The translations under genes and the position numbers were made by a program. Below are positions 37,323-46,150 of a stretch of 64,000 bases of DNA, piece after piece. The stretch is taken from contig NZ_CP146022.1 of NCBI RefSeq assembly GCF_036967205.1, positions 7,378,001-7,442,000 on the forward strand, in the 5' to 3' direction. The notes below the pieces were generated by a model. That model was not told the DNA's origin. It did no database searches and saw nothing but the letters and a program-made list of their open reading frames with translations. This DNA comes from Streptomyces sp. Q6. GTDB taxonomy: Bacteria > Actinomycetota > Actinomycetes > Streptomycetales > Streptomycetaceae. How positions within the stretch are numbered: position 1 is the first letter of the stretch; each line of letters opens with the position of its first letter.

Positions 37323-38960
37323 ATGACTGCCACCCTCGTAGCCAAGAATCTCGCCGCGGGACACGGCGACCGCTCCCTGTTCTCCGGGCTCGACCTCGTG
37401 GTCGCGCCCGGCGACGTGATCGGCCTCGTCGGCGCCAACGGCGCCGGAAAGTCCACCCTGCTCAAGCTCCTCGCGGGCCTCGCCGTGCCGGAGGAGGGCG
37501 AGCTGCGGCTCTCCCCGCCGACCGCGGCCGTCGGCCACCTGCCGCAGGAGCCGGAGCGCCGCCCCGGCGAGACGATCCGGGAGTTCCTCGCCCGCCGCAC
37601 CGGCGTCGCCGACGCCCAGCGCGCCATGGACGAGGCCACCCAGGGCCTGGTCGACGGTACGCCCGGCGCCGACGACGCGTACGCCACGACCCTGGACCGC
37701 TGGCTGAACCTCGGCGGCGCGGACCTCGACGAGCGCGCCGAGGACGTCGCCGGACAGCTCGGCCTGCGCGTCGGCCTCGACCAGACGATGACGTCCCTCT
37801 CCGGCGGCCAGGCCGCCCGCGCGGGCCTCGCCTCGCTGCTGCTCTCCCGCTACGACGTCTTCCTCCTGGACGAGCCGACCAACGACCTCGACCTGGACGG
37901 TCTGGAGCGCCTGGAGTCCTTCGTGCGGGGCCTGCGCGCCGGCACCGTCGTCGTCAGCCACGACCGCGAGTTCCTCACCCGCACGGTCACCAAGGTGCTC
38001 GAACTCGATCTCGCGCAGCAGCAGATCAACCTGTACGGCGGTGGCTACGACGCCTATCTGGAGGAGCGCGACGTCGCCCGGCGGCACGCCCGCGAGGAGT
38101 ACGAGGAGTTCGCCGACAAGCGGTCCGCCCTCGAAGGCCGCGCCCAGATGCAGCGGGGCTGGATGGACAAGGGCGTCAAGAACGCCCGGCGCAAGGCGAC
38201 CGACAACGACAAGATCGGCCGCAAGTTCCGCAGCGAGGCCAGCGAGAAACAGGCCGCCAAGGCCCGCCAGACCCAGCGCATGATCGAGCGTCTGGACGTC
38301 GTCGACGAGCCCCGCAAGGAGTGGGAGCTGCGCATGGAGATCGCGGCGGCGCCCCGCTCGGGCTCCGTCGTGGCCTCGCTCCGCGACGCCCGGCTGCGGC
38401 GCGGCGACTTCGACTTCGGCCCGGTCACGCTCCAGATCGACTGGGCCGACCGCGTCGCGATCACCGGGGCGAACGGCTCGGGGAAGTCCACCCTGCTCGC
38501 CGCCCTGCTCGGCCGCGTCCCGCTCGACTCCGGGCACGCGACGCTCGGCTCGGGTGTCGTGGTCGGCGAGGTCGACCAGGCCCGCGCGCTTTTCCACGGC
38601 CAGGAGGCGCTGCTCGACGCGTTCTGCGCGGCCGTCCCGGAGACCGAGCCGGCCGAAGTCCGCACGCTGCTCGCCAAGTTCGGCCTGAAGGCCGACCATG
38701 TGCTGCGCCCGGCGGCGACCCTCTCACCCGGCGAGCGCACCCGCGCCGCCCTCGCCCTGCTCCAGGGCAGGGGCGTCAATCTCCTGGTCCTGGACGAGCC
38801 CACGAACCACCTCGACCTCCCGGCGATCGAACAGCTGGAGTCGGCCCTGGCGTCGTACGAGGGCACGCTCCTGCTCGTCACGCACGACCGCCGCATGCTG
38901 GACGCCGTCCAGACGACGAGGCGCCTCGAGGTGGCCGACGGCAAGCTGAGCGAGGTCTAG
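37323..38960 (+). CDS. ABC-F family ATPase (second copy in window)
   Basis: The 545-residue protein has two ABC cassettes: Walker A GANGAGKST with LSGGQ and LLDEPTNDLD, then GANGSGKST with LSPGE and VLDEPTNHLD. The inter-cassette linker (EEYEEFADKRSALEGRAQM onward) is long and Lys/Arg-rich, as in ABC-F proteins that act on the ribosome. It is only moderately like the ABC-F at 7.4 kb, so the two are not recent duplicates. ATG 37323 follows AGGA at 11 bases. A terminator separates it from tex. Whether it confers resistance or aids translation is unknown. Confidence 0.9.
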   Translation: MTATLVAKNLAAGHGDRSLFSGLDLVVAPGDVIGLVGANGAGKSTLLKLLAGLAVPEEGELRLSPPTAAVGHLPQEPERRPGETIREFLARRTGVADAQRAMDEATQGLVDGTPGADDAYATTLDRWLNLGGADLDERAEDVAGQLGLRVGLDQTMTSLSGGQAARAGLASLLLSRYDVFLLDEPTNDLDLDGLERLESFVRGLRAGTVVVSHDREFLTRTVTKVLELDLAQQQINLYGGGYDAYLEERDVARRHAREEYEEFADKRSALEGRAQMQRGWMDKGVKNARRKATDNDKIGRKFRSEASEKQAAKARQTQRMIERLDVVDEPRKEWELRMEIAAAPRSGSVVASLRDARLRRGDFDFGPVTLQIDWADRVAITGANGSGKSTLLAALLGRVPLDSGHATLGSGVVVGEVDQARALFHGQEALLDAFCAAVPETEPAEVRTLLAKFGLKADHVLRPAATLSPGERTRAALALLQGRGVNLLVLDEPTNHLDLPAIEQLESALASYEGTLLLVTHDRRMLDAVQTTRRLEVADGKLSEV

Positions 38961-38967
38961 CCAGGAC

Positions 38968-39008
38968 GGGGAACCGCGCGACCGGCCACCACGGGCCCGC
39001 GGTTCCCC
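38968..39008. terminator. Hairpin terminator made from the intergenic repeat
   Basis: GGGGAACCGCG (38968-38978) and its exact complement (38998-39008) form an 11-bp stem with a 19-base loop between two convergent genes. The arm sequence matches the repeat element at 20.1 kb, so the element seems to have been reused as a terminator. Confidence 0.75.
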
Positions 39009-39022
39009 ACCCGCACAGGCCC

Positions 39023-41437
39023 CTAGGCCAGCCCGGCCTTCCGCAGGGCATCGGCCATCGCGGAGTTCGCGGCGGCGGGAGCGCCGCCCTGCCGCCCCTT
39101 GCCGCCACCGGAGCCCTGGCCCCCGGCACCCCGGCCGCCGGAACCGCGGGCACCCTGCCGGGACTGCTGCTGCGGCGGCTTGCGGTCACGGTCACGCGCA
39201 CCGCGCTGACCGCCCCGCTCCCCGCCACCCCCGCCGGAGCCACTGGCGTCGTCGTCGAGCCGCAGCGTGAGCGAGATCCGCTTGCGCGGCACGTCCACGT
39301 CGAGGACCTTCACCTTGACGATGTCACCGGGCTTCACGACGTCGCGCGGGTCCTTGACGAACGTACGGGACAGGGCCGACACATGCGCGAGCCCGTCCTG
39401 GTGCACGCCGATGTCGATGAAGGCGCCGAACGCCGCGACGTTCGTCACGACCCCCTCGAGCACCATCCCCGGCTCCAGGTCGGAGATCTTCTCGACGCCC
39501 TCCTTGAAGGTGGCCGTCTTGAAGGCGGGCCGCGGGTCGCGCCCCGGCTTCTCCAGCTCCTTCAGGATGTCCGTCACCGTCGGCAGACCGAACGTGTCGT
39601 CCACGAAGTCGGCCGGCCTGAGCGAGCGCAGCGTCCCCGTGTCGCCGATCAGCGAACCGACCTCGCCGCCGGTCGACTTCGCCATCCGCCGCACCACCGG
39701 GTACGCCTCGGGGTGCACGGACGACGCGTCCAGCGGGTCGTCGCCGCCACGGATCCGCAGGAAGCCCGCGCACTGCTCGTACGCCTTGGGGCCGAGCCGC
39801 GCCACGGACTTCAGGGCCTTGCGGTTGCCGAAGGGGCCGTGCGCGTCGCGGTGCGCCACGATGTTCTCGGCGAGGCCGGAGCCGATGCCCGAGACGCGCG
39901 CGAGCAGCGGCGCGGACGCCGTGTTCACGTCCACCCCGACACCGTTCACACAGTCCTCCACGACGGCGTCGAGCGAGCGGGACAGCTTCACCTCACTGAG
40001 GTCGTGCTGGTACTGCCCGACACCGATCGACTTCGGGTCGATCTTCACGAGCTCGGCCAGCGGGTCCTGGAGGCGCCGTGCGATCGAGACGGCGCCGCGC
40101 AGCGACACGTCCATGTCCGGAAGTTCCTGGGAGGCGAAGGCGGAGGCCGAGTACACCGAGGCGCCCGCCTCCGACACCATCACCTTCGTGAGGTTCAACT
40201 CCGGGTGCTTGGTGATGAGTTCACCCGCGAGCTTGTCGGTCTCGCGCGACGCCGTGCCGTTGCCGATCGCGATCAGGTCGACCGCGTGCTCCTGGGAGAG
40301 CCTGGCCAGCTTGGCGATGGCCTCGTCCCAGCGGTTGGCCGGGACGTGCGGGTGGATGACGTCCGTTGCCACGACCTTGCCCGTCGCGTCGACGACCGCG
40401 ACCTTCACACCGGTACGGAAACCGGGGTCGAGCCCCAGCGTCGCGCGCGTGCCCGCCGGGGCGGCGAGCAGCAGGTCACGGAGGTTCGCCGCGAACACCT
40501 TGACCGCCTCGTCCTCGGCGGCGGTCCGCAGCCGCATCCGCAGGTCGAGACCGAGGTGCACCAGGACGCGCGTGCGCCAGGCCCAACGGACCGTGTCCTG
40601 GAGCCATTTGTCGCCGGGCCGCCCCTGGTTCCTGATCCCGAACCGGTCGGCGATGATCGGCTCGTACGAGGACGTGGCTCCGGGGGCGTCGTCGAGCGGC
40701 TCCTCCGGCTCCAGGACGAGTTCGAGCACGTCCTCCTTCTCGCCGCGCAGCATCGCGAGGACGCGGTGCGAGGGGAGGTCCTTGAAGGGCTCCGCGAAGT
40801 CGAAGTAGTCGGCGAACTTGGCGCCCGCCTCCTCCTTGCCCTTCTTCACCTTCGCCGCGAGCCGCCCGCGCGCCCACATGCGCTCGCGCAACTCGCCGAT
40901 CAGGTCGGCGTCCTCGGAGAACCGCTCGGTGAGGATCGCGCGGGCGCCGTCGAGCGCGGCCTGCGCGTCCGCGACCCCCTTGTCGGCGTCCACGAACGCG
41001 GCGGCCGCGGCCACCGGATCCACCGACGGGTCGCCCAGCAGGCCCTGCGCCAGCGGTTCGAGCCCCGCCTCGCGGGCGATCTGCGCCTTCGTCCGCCGCT
41101 TCGGCTTGAACGGCAGGTAGATGTCCTCCAGGCGCGCCTTGGTGTCGGCGGCGCGGATCTGCGCCTCCAGCTCGTCGGTCAGCTTGCCCTGCTCGCGCAC
41201 CGAGTCCAGGACGGCGGCGCGCCGCTCCTCCAGCTCGCGCAGATACCGCAGCCGCTCCTCGAGCGTGCGCAGCTGCGCGTCGTCGAGGGACTCCGTCGCC
41301 TCCTTGCGGTAGCGGGCGATGAACGGCACCGTCGAGCCGCCGTCAAGCAGCTCGACGGCGGCCTTCACCTGCCGCTCCCGTACGCCGAGTTCCTCGGCAA
41401 TCCTGCCTTCGATGGACCCAACAGTGGGTGTCGCCAC
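39023..41437 (-). CDS. tex: RNA-binding transcriptional accessory protein Tex
   Basis: The 804-residue protein has the Tex layout: helical N-terminal domain with [20 protein letters not shown], a YqgF/RNase-H-like domain with [17 protein letters not shown] near residue 345, and helix-hairpin-helix motifs ending in [14 protein letters not shown]. An S1 domain follows with [21 protein letters not shown] near residue 655. The last 80 residues are Gly/Arg/Gln-rich, a disordered tail common in Streptomyces RNA-binding proteins. It binds nucleic acid and affects transcription and RNA turnover. GTG 41437 gives the conserved [18 protein letters not shown] start. Confidence 0.94.
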   Translation of the reverse strand: MATPTVGSIEGRIAEELGVRERQVKAAVELLDGGSTVPFIARYRKEATESLDDAQLRTLEERLRYLRELEERRAAVLDSVREQGKLTDELEAQIRAADTKARLEDIYLPFKPKRRTKAQIAREAGLEPLAQGLLGDPSVDPVAAAAAFVDADKGVADAQAALDGARAILTERFSEDADLIGELRERMWARGRLAAKVKKGKEEAGAKFADYFDFAEPFKDLPSHRVLAMLRGEKEDVLELVLEPEEPLDDAPGATSSYEPIIADRFGIRNQGRPGDKWLQDTVRWAWRTRVLVHLGLDLRMRLRTAAEDEAVKVFAANLRDLLLAAPAGTRATLGLDPGFRTGVKVAVVDATGKVVATDVIHPHVPANRWDEAIAKLARLSQEHAVDLIAIGNGTASRETDKLAGELITKHPELNLTKVMVSEAGASVYSASAFASQELPDMDVSLRGAVSIARRLQDPLAELVKIDPKSIGVGQYQHDLSEVKLSRSLDAVVEDCVNGVGVDVNTASAPLLARVSGIGSGLAENIVAHRDAHGPFGNRKALKSVARLGPKAYEQCAGFLRIRGGDDPLDASSVHPEAYPVVRRMAKSTGGEVGSLIGDTGTLRSLRPADFVDDTFGLPTVTDILKELEKPGRDPRPAFKTATFKEGVEKISDLEPGMVLEGVVTNVAAFGAFIDIGVHQDGLAHVSALSRTFVKDPRDVVKPGDIVKVKVLDVDVPRKRISLTLRLDDDASGSGGGGGERGGQRGARDRDRKPPQQQSRQGARGSGGRGAGGQGSGGGKGRQGGAPAAANSAMADALRKAGLA

Positions 41438-41532
41438 GATCCCGTACCGCCTATGTCGACTGAGGTTGCGCGGCAATTGTGGCAGGTGACACCGACATCG
41501 GGGGATCAGGGCGCCGACCTGGAGAGCCTGTC

Positions 41533-41667
41533 TCACGCACGGCGCGCGCCGCCCCCGGAGCGCGACGCCCCGCCGAACAGCCGGGCGAGCGCGCGGAACG
41601 GCAGCGTCACCACGGTGGCGACGGCGCCGGCGATCTGACGCAGTACGTCGGCGATGGCACGGAACAT
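41533..41667 (-). CDS. LPFR-motif small protein (44 residues)
   Basis: An excellent ribosome-binding site (AAGGAG, 7 bases from ATG 41667) precedes a 44-codon frame. The peptide is amphipathic, beginning [20 protein letters not shown] and continuing [15 protein letters not shown] with an Arg-rich tail. The LPFR core matches a class of Streptomyces small proteins known only by this motif. It could be a membrane-associated peptide. It sits between the tex and SCO6745-like genes, all on the same strand, with a hairpin upstream. Function unknown. Confidence 0.75.
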   Translation of the reverse strand: MFRAIADVLRQIAGAVATVVTLPFRALARLFGGASRSGGGARRA

Positions 41668-41686
41668 GAAGGCTCTCCTTTCACGG

Positions 41687-41707
41687 CCCCGGCTCTGGTG
41701 GCCGGGG
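41687..41707 (-). terminator. Hairpin between the SCO6745-like gene and the LPFR gene
   Basis: CCCCGGC (41687-41693) and GCCGGGG (41701-41707) form a 7-bp stem with a 7-base loop, 20 bases upstream of the LPFR start. It could terminate or attenuate the upstream gene's transcript. Confidence 0.4.
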
Positions 41708-41750
41708 TGCTTCGAGGAGACCGGGTACCGCGTACGGCGCCGCTCAGACG

Positions 41751-42626
41751 TCAGGCGGCCTTGCCGATCAGATCGGCGGGGAACGCGCCGTTCTCGAGCG
41801 CCGCGCCCATGAAGCCGGCGGCGAGCTCGGAGAGCCGGGCCACACCGTCGTCGCCGAGGTGCGCGTAGGGCGCGCGGTCCAGCTCGTCCGTGCGCAGCTC
41901 GATCGCGGACCGCAGCGCCACGCCCTCCTCGGTGAGCGTCAACTCCTCGTCGGCGGTGAGCAGTCCGCGGGCCCGCAGCCGTCCGGCGGCCTCGTCGAAC
42001 TGGGCACGGCTCCAGCCGCGCGTGGCGAGCAGCCACTTCGGGGCCATGCCCTTACCGGTCGCGACATGGCTGACGAGCGCCTCGACCGGGTCGAGGCCGG
42101 CGGCGAGCAGCGCGGCGAGGTGCCCGTCGCCGCGGTGCTCGCGCAGCAGCGTCGCCGCGTGCCAGTACGCCATGTGCGGCGCCTCGGGCACCGGGAGGTC
42201 GGCGTGGGCCGCGTACAGGGGACGCGCGTGGCGGGTGCACGCCTCGGTGGCGCGCAGGGCGAGCTCGGCGGCCTCGGCCATCTCCTTGGAGGCGAGCACC
42301 TCCGCGCCCAGCAGTCGGCGCAGCGTCGCGTCCACGGCACGCGCGCGTGCGGCGAGCACGGTCGCCGGGGACGCGGTCTTCCACACCTCGGGGACGTGCC
42401 GCGCCACGAGCTCGTGGTTGAAGTTGTAGAACGTCGCGCTCACCGTCCCGGCGCAGACCTCACCCATCGCCGCGGAGCGCACCGCGAAGTAGGCGGCACT
42501 GCGGTCGGTTACCCCGATCGCGGCCAGCTCCTTGCCGAGGTCGGGCGAGAAGTAGTGCGTGGAGTGGAACGGATTGACCACGTTGTGACAGCGGCGGGCG
42601 GCACGAAGGCGCGGGTCAGGAGTCAT
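41751..42626 (-). CDS. SCO6745 family protein
   Basis: The 291-residue protein is alpha-helical. It contains RAARRCHNVVNPFHSTHYFSP, MGEVCAGTVSATFYNFNHEL, and a C-terminal winged-helix-like part: ARGLLTADEELTLTEEGVALR near residue 230. It corresponds to the Streptomyces family named after SCO6745, of unknown function. The pattern RLRARGLL-TADEEL-LTEEG is that of MarR-type wings, so DNA binding is possible. ATG 42626 is preceded by GGGG. A perfect 16-bp palindrome lies 11 bp upstream. Confidence 0.8.
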   Translation of the reverse strand: MTPDPRLRAARRCHNVVNPFHSTHYFSPDLGKELAAIGVTDRSAAYFAVRSAAMGEVCAGTVSATFYNFNHELVARHVPEVWKTASPATVLAARARAVDATLRRLLGAEVLASKEMAEAAELALRATEACTRHARPLYAAHADLPVPEAPHMAYWHAATLLREHRGDGHLAALLAAGLDPVEALVSHVATGKGMAPKWLLATRGWSRAQFDEAAGRLRARGLLTADEELTLTEEGVALRSAIELRTDELDRAPYAHLGDDGVARLSELAAGFMGAALENGAFPADLIGKAA

Positions 42627-42637
42627 GCCCCGTACGT

Positions 42638-42653
42638 TACCGACCGGTCGGTA
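42638..42653 (-). promoter_or_regulatory. Perfect 16-bp palindrome, TetR-type operator
   Basis: TACCGACCGGTCGGTA is fully self-complementary and lies 12-27 bases upstream of the SCO6745-like ATG. It matches the ACCGACCGGTCGGT form often bound by TetR/AcrR repressors. No TetR gene is present in the window, so the regulator is distant or is the SCO6745-like protein itself. Confidence 0.65.
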
Positions 42654-42741
42654 CGTATGGCGACGAGGGGGAGTCCAGGAAGGCAGGAAAGGTGGGCTGC
42701 TCGTCATTGCGGCCATCGGGAGGGGCTCGAAGAATGGGGAC

Positions 42742-43794
42742 ATGCCGCAACGCACCGTCCTGGTCCCCCTCTTCGACAAGGTCCAGAGCCTCGATGTCAC
42801 GGGCCCCGTCGAGGTCTTCTCCGGCGCCGCGCTCGCCGTCGGATCCGCCGACGACGGCTACCGGGTCCGCACGGCCTCCCTCGACGGAGCGCCGGTCCGT
42901 ACGTCGAGCGGCCTCACCCTGGTCCCGGACGGCACGCTCGCGGACGCCCCTACCCCGCACACCCTGCTCGTCCCCGGCGGCCAGGGCACCCGCCACCCCG
43001 ACCCGCACCTGATCGACTGGCTCCGGGAGACCGCCCCGCACGCCGAGCGGATCGTCTCGGTCTGCACCGGCGCGATCCTGCTCGCCCGCGCGGGCCTGCT
43101 GGACGGCCGCAGGGCCACGACCCACTGGGCCTACTGCGACACCCTCGCCCGCGACCACCCGGAGGTCGAGGTCGACCCGGACCCCATCTACGTACGCGAC
43201 GGCAACGTGGCGACCTCCGCGGGCGTCACCGCCGGCATCGATCTCGCCCTCGCCCTGGTCGAGGAGGACCACGGCCGGCGGACGGCTCTGACGATCGCCC
43301 GCCACCTCGTCGTCTTCCTGCGACGGCCGGGCAACCAGGCCCAGTTCAGCGCCCAGCTCGCCGCGCAGACCGCCCGCCGCGAACCGCTGCGAGAGGTCCA
43401 GCAGTGGATCACCGAGCACCCCGACGACGACCTGTCCGTGGACTCCCTCGCCACCCGCGCCCGCCTCTCGCCCCGCCACTTCGCCCGCGCCTTCCAGGCG
43501 GAGACCGGCCTCACCCCCGGCAAGTACGTCGACCGCGTCCGCGTGGAACACGCCCGCCGCCTCCTGGAGGACACCCCCGACGGGGTGGAGGAGATCTCCC
43601 GGTCCAGCGGCTACGGCACACCGGAGGCGATGCGCCGCGCCTTCCTGAAGACCCTCGGCACGCCCCCGGCGGAGTACCGCCGCCGCTTCCACGCCCCGCA
43701 CCCCGTGCACCCACACCCACCCGCAGAGCAGAAAGGCACCTCGTGCAGATCGCCGTCGTCCTCTTCGACCGCTTCACCGCCCTCGACGCCGTAG
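42742..43794 (+). CDS. GlxA-type transcriptional regulator (DJ-1/PfpI domain plus AraC helix-turn-helix)
   Basis: The 350-residue protein has an N-terminal class I glutamine amidotransferase-like domain: VLVPLFDKVQSLDVTGPVEVF, LVPGGQGTR and the nucleophile-elbow Cys in SVCTGAILLARAG near residue 110. The C-terminal AraC domain is LATRARLSPRHFARAFQAET, then GYGTPEAMRRAFLKTLG. Such regulators control local catabolic genes in response to small ligands. ATG 42742 is the start. The last 52 bases overlap the start of the DJ-1 gene and encode a Ser/Pro/His-rich tail that may be a run-on after a lost stop. Confidence 0.9.
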   Translation: MPQRTVLVPLFDKVQSLDVTGPVEVFSGAALAVGSADDGYRVRTASLDGAPVRTSSGLTLVPDGTLADAPTPHTLLVPGGQGTRHPDPHLIDWLRETAPHAERIVSVCTGAILLARAGLLDGRRATTHWAYCDTLARDHPEVEVDPDPIYVRDGNVATSAGVTAGIDLALALVEEDHGRRTALTIARHLVVFLRRPGNQAQFSAQLAAQTARREPLREVQQWITEHPDDDLSVDSLATRARLSPRHFARAFQAETGLTPGKYVDRVRVEHARRLLEDTPDGVEEISRSSGYGTPEAMRRAFLKTLGTPPAEYRRRFHAPHPVHPHPPAEQKGTSCRSPSSSSTASPPSTP

Positions 43795-44378
43795 GCCCCT
43801 ACGAGACCCTCGGCCGCCTCCCCGACGCCGAACTCGTCTTCGTCGCGGAGCGGCGCGGCCCGGTGCGCAGCGACACCGGAACCCTCGCCCTCGTCGCCGA
43901 CAAGACCTTCGCCGACGTGCCGCACCCGGACATCGTGATCGTCCCCGGCGGCCCGGGACAGACCCCGCAGATGGAGAACGAGACCCTCCTCGCCTGGCTG
44001 CGCGCGGCCGACGCCACCAGCACGTGGACGACCTCCGTCTGCACCGGATCCCTGCTCCTCGCGGCCGCGGGCCTGCTCAAGGGAAGGCGGGCCACCTCGC
44101 ACTGGCTCGCTCTCGACTTCCTCGAGCGGTTCGGCGCCGAACCGACCGGCGAGCGCGTCGTCGTCGAGGGCAAGTACGTCACCGCCGCCGGGGTGTCCTC
44201 CGGCATCGACATGGGCCTGACGCTGCTGGGCAGGATCGCGGGCGACGAACACGCCCAGGCCGTACAACTGCTCACCGAGTACGACCCGCAACCGCCCTAC
44301 GACGCGGGCTCCCCGCAGAAAGCGCCCGCGCACCTCGTCGAGGAGTTCCGCTCCAAGAGCCGCTTCATCCTCACCTAG
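43743..44378 (+). CDS. DJ-1/PfpI family protein (isonitrile hydratase-like)
   Basis: The 211-residue protein is a single DJ-1 domain that mirrors the N-terminal domain of the preceding regulator: AVVLFDRFTALDAVGPYETL, IVPGGPGQTP and SVCTGSLLLAAAGLLKGRRATSHW. The Cys of VCTGS and nearby Asp/Glu would form the active site. Isonitrile hydratases and DJ-1-like enzymes share this pattern. GTG 43743 has AAAGG 7 bases upstream. Its start lies inside the regulator gene, so the pair is translationally coupled and may have arisen by duplication. The TAG stop lies within the left end of a palindromic element. Confidence 0.85.
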   Translation: MQIAVVLFDRFTALDAVGPYETLGRLPDAELVFVAERRGPVRSDTGTLALVADKTFADVPHPDIVIVPGGPGQTPQMENETLLAWLRAADATSTWTTSVCTGSLLLAAAGLLKGRRATSHWLALDFLERFGAEPTGERVVVEGKYVTAAGVSSGIDMGLTLLGRIAGDEHAQAVQLLTEYDPQPPYDAGSPQKAPAHLVEEFRSKSRFILT

Positions 44379-44556
44379 GGCCTGTCTCCCGGATCCCTCC
44401 TGCCCCGCGACGCCTGGCACGCGCTCTCGCCGCACCGGGCCCAAGGCCAAGTACATCCAGTACGAGGCCCTGCACCCGGCACGCCGAGAGCACGCACCGG
44501 ACGCCGCAGGGCCCACTCTTCGGGCGGACGGAGGGATCTGGGAGGCAGGCCCTAAG
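44375..44556. mobile_element. MITE-like palindrome of about 182 bp
   Basis: The ends are near-perfect inverted repeats of about 27 bp: CCTAGGGCCTGTCTCCC at the left and, on the opposite strand, CTTAGGGCCTGCCTCCC at the right. The whole interior is also an imperfect palindrome centred on GTACATCCAGTAC near 44458. There is no open reading frame or transposase. This is the profile of a non-autonomous transposable element mobilised in trans. The left end supplies the stop codon TAG of the DJ-1 gene. The right end stops 10 bp before the hydratase stop. Confidence 0.7.
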
Positions 44557-44565
44557 ACGCGGTCG

Positions 44566-45315
44566 TCACACGGTCCACTCGAAGCGCGGCGCCCGCCGCT
44601 CCAGGAACGCGGCGACACCCTCCGCGGTGTCGCCGCTGCCGCGCGCCTGCGCCGCCCAGTGCGCGTCCCGGTCCGTGCGCCCCGCCGCGAACTCCTTCGC
44701 CGCGGCCTGCGTGAGGAGGGAGCGGCCGACCAGGACTCGGGTGAACTCGGCCACCCTCTTGTCCAGGTCCGCCCCGTCCCACACCTCGTCGACGAGCCCG
44801 GTCCGCAGCGCCCGCTCCGTGCCGATCAACTCGCCCGAGAACAAGAGGTACTTGGCGGTCGCGGGCCCGACCAGCGCGGTGAGGCGGCGCGTCGACGACG
44901 CCGGGTAGACGATCCCGAGCTTCGCCGGTGTCACCCCGAACAGCGCGCCCTCGGCCGCGAACCGCAGATCGCACGCCGCCGCCAACTGACTGCCGCCGCC
45001 CACGCAGTAGCCCCGTACGACGGCCAGCGTCGGCTTCGGGAACGCGGCGAGCGCCTCCTCGGCCGCGACCGCGAGCCCCTGCGCGGCGCCGTTGCCCAGC
45101 GTCGAGATGTCGGCGCCCGCGCAGAACGTCCCGCCCGCTCCCGTCAGCACCACGGCACGGACCGCCGGGTCCGTCGCGAGCCCGTCGAGCAGCGGGGGCA
45201 GCGCGGCCCACATGCCGTCCGTCATGGCGTTGCGCTTCGCCGGATGGTCGATGACGACGGTCGCGACCCCGCCGGTGACGGAGTGGGTGAGCCGCGGCGC
45301 GGAGACGGGAGCCAT
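44566..45315 (-). CDS. Enoyl-CoA hydratase/isomerase family protein
   Basis: The 249-residue crotonase-fold protein has the oxyanion-hole segments AGGTFCAGADISTL near residue 65 and VRGYCVGGGSQLAAACDLRFA near residue 98, plus FGVTPAKLGIVYP near residue 125. The glutamates used by hydratases are not clearly conserved, so it might instead be an isomerase or hydrolase of the family. ATG 45315 gives a normal N-terminus. It is separate from the beta-oxidation island and is monocistronic, divergent from the HdeD gene. The MITE-like element ends just beyond its stop. Confidence 0.88.
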   Translation of the reverse strand: MAPVSAPRLTHSVTGGVATVVIDHPAKRNAMTDGMWAALPPLLDGLATDPAVRAVVLTGAGGTFCAGADISTLGNGAAQGLAVAAEEALAAFPKPTLAVVRGYCVGGGSQLAAACDLRFAAEGALFGVTPAKLGIVYPASSTRRLTALVGPATAKYLLFSGELIGTERALRTGLVDEVWDGADLDKRVAEFTRVLVGRSLLTQAAAKEFAAGRTDRDAHWAAQARGSGDTAEGVAAFLERRAPRFEWTV

Positions 45316-45379
45316 GCGCCGGATGCTATCCGCCGCGGGCGAACGTACGATCGGAAGGGGGTGCCGACAGGAGGCGCCG

Positions 45380-46057
45380 ATGGCTGAACCGCAGGACCAG
45401 GAAGCGGCCGGAGCGCCGCTGACCGGAAAGGCCACCACCGCCGACGAGCGCGGCCCGATCGGTCGGCGGCGGAAACTGCGCCGCGGTCTCGGCTGGCTCG
45501 CCGTTCTTGGCGGCGTTCTCGTCCTCGCGGGCCTCGTCGGCCTCGCCTACACCGCCTTCGCCACGCTCACCTCGATGCTGCTCTTCGGCTGGCTGCTGCT
45601 GCTCGGCGGCGTCATCGGCCTGCTGCACGCGATCCAGTCCCGCGGCACCCCCTTCTTCTGGCTCGGCGTCGTGGTCGCCGCGCTCAACCTCGCGGCCGGC
45701 GTCGTCGTCATCCGCCACCCCGAGGGCACCGCGGAGGCGCTGACCATGTTCGCCGCGCTGCTCTTCCTCACCGGCGGTGTCTTCCGGCTCGTCGGCGGGC
45801 TCGTGGTGCGGGGGCAGCACCTCGGCTGGACCCTGGTGCAGGGGGCGTTCGGCATCCTGCTCGGCGTGCTGGTCCTCGCCAACTGGCCGGAGAGCAGCCG
45901 CTACGTCCTCGGCTGCTTCTTCTCCCTCGCCCTGCTCTTCGACGGACTCGGGCTGCTGGCGACGGGTCTGGGCGGCCGGCGCATCGTCAGTCTCGTACAA
46001 CAAGCTGAAGAGCCCCTGAAAGAGGACTCATTGGGGCGGGATCGATCGCAGAACTGA
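45380..46057 (+). CDS. HdeD family membrane protein (DUF308)
   Basis: The 225-residue protein has six predicted transmembrane segments between residue 35 and 200, including LGWLAVLGGVLVLAGLVG and GVVVAALNLAAGVVVI. Short Gly-rich loops separate them, as in E. coli HdeD, which affects acid resistance by an unclear mechanism. The C-terminal tail is hydrophilic and acidic. ATG 45380 is preceded by AGGAGG at good spacing. Confidence 0.82.
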   Translation: MAEPQDQEAAGAPLTGKATTADERGPIGRRRKLRRGLGWLAVLGGVLVLAGLVGLAYTAFATLTSMLLFGWLLLLGGVIGLLHAIQSRGTPFFWLGVVVAALNLAAGVVVIRHPEGTAEALTMFAALLFLTGGVFRLVGGLVVRGQHLGWTLVQGAFGILLGVLVLANWPESSRYVLGCFFSLALLFDGLGLLATGLGGRRIVSLVQQAEEPLKEDSLGRDRSQN

Positions 46058-46150
46058 CCCTGTCGTACGCCAGCGGTCAGATTCCGTCGATACGCGCTGA
46101 CTTCTGGTCAGTCATCCGGTCCGGACCAGCCGATTCTCAACACTCGAAGG

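Noticed and set aside
36207-38699. An 830-codon frame antisense to the Cys-cluster and ABC-F genes
   Set aside because: It spans two well-supported plus-strand genes and shows no domain.
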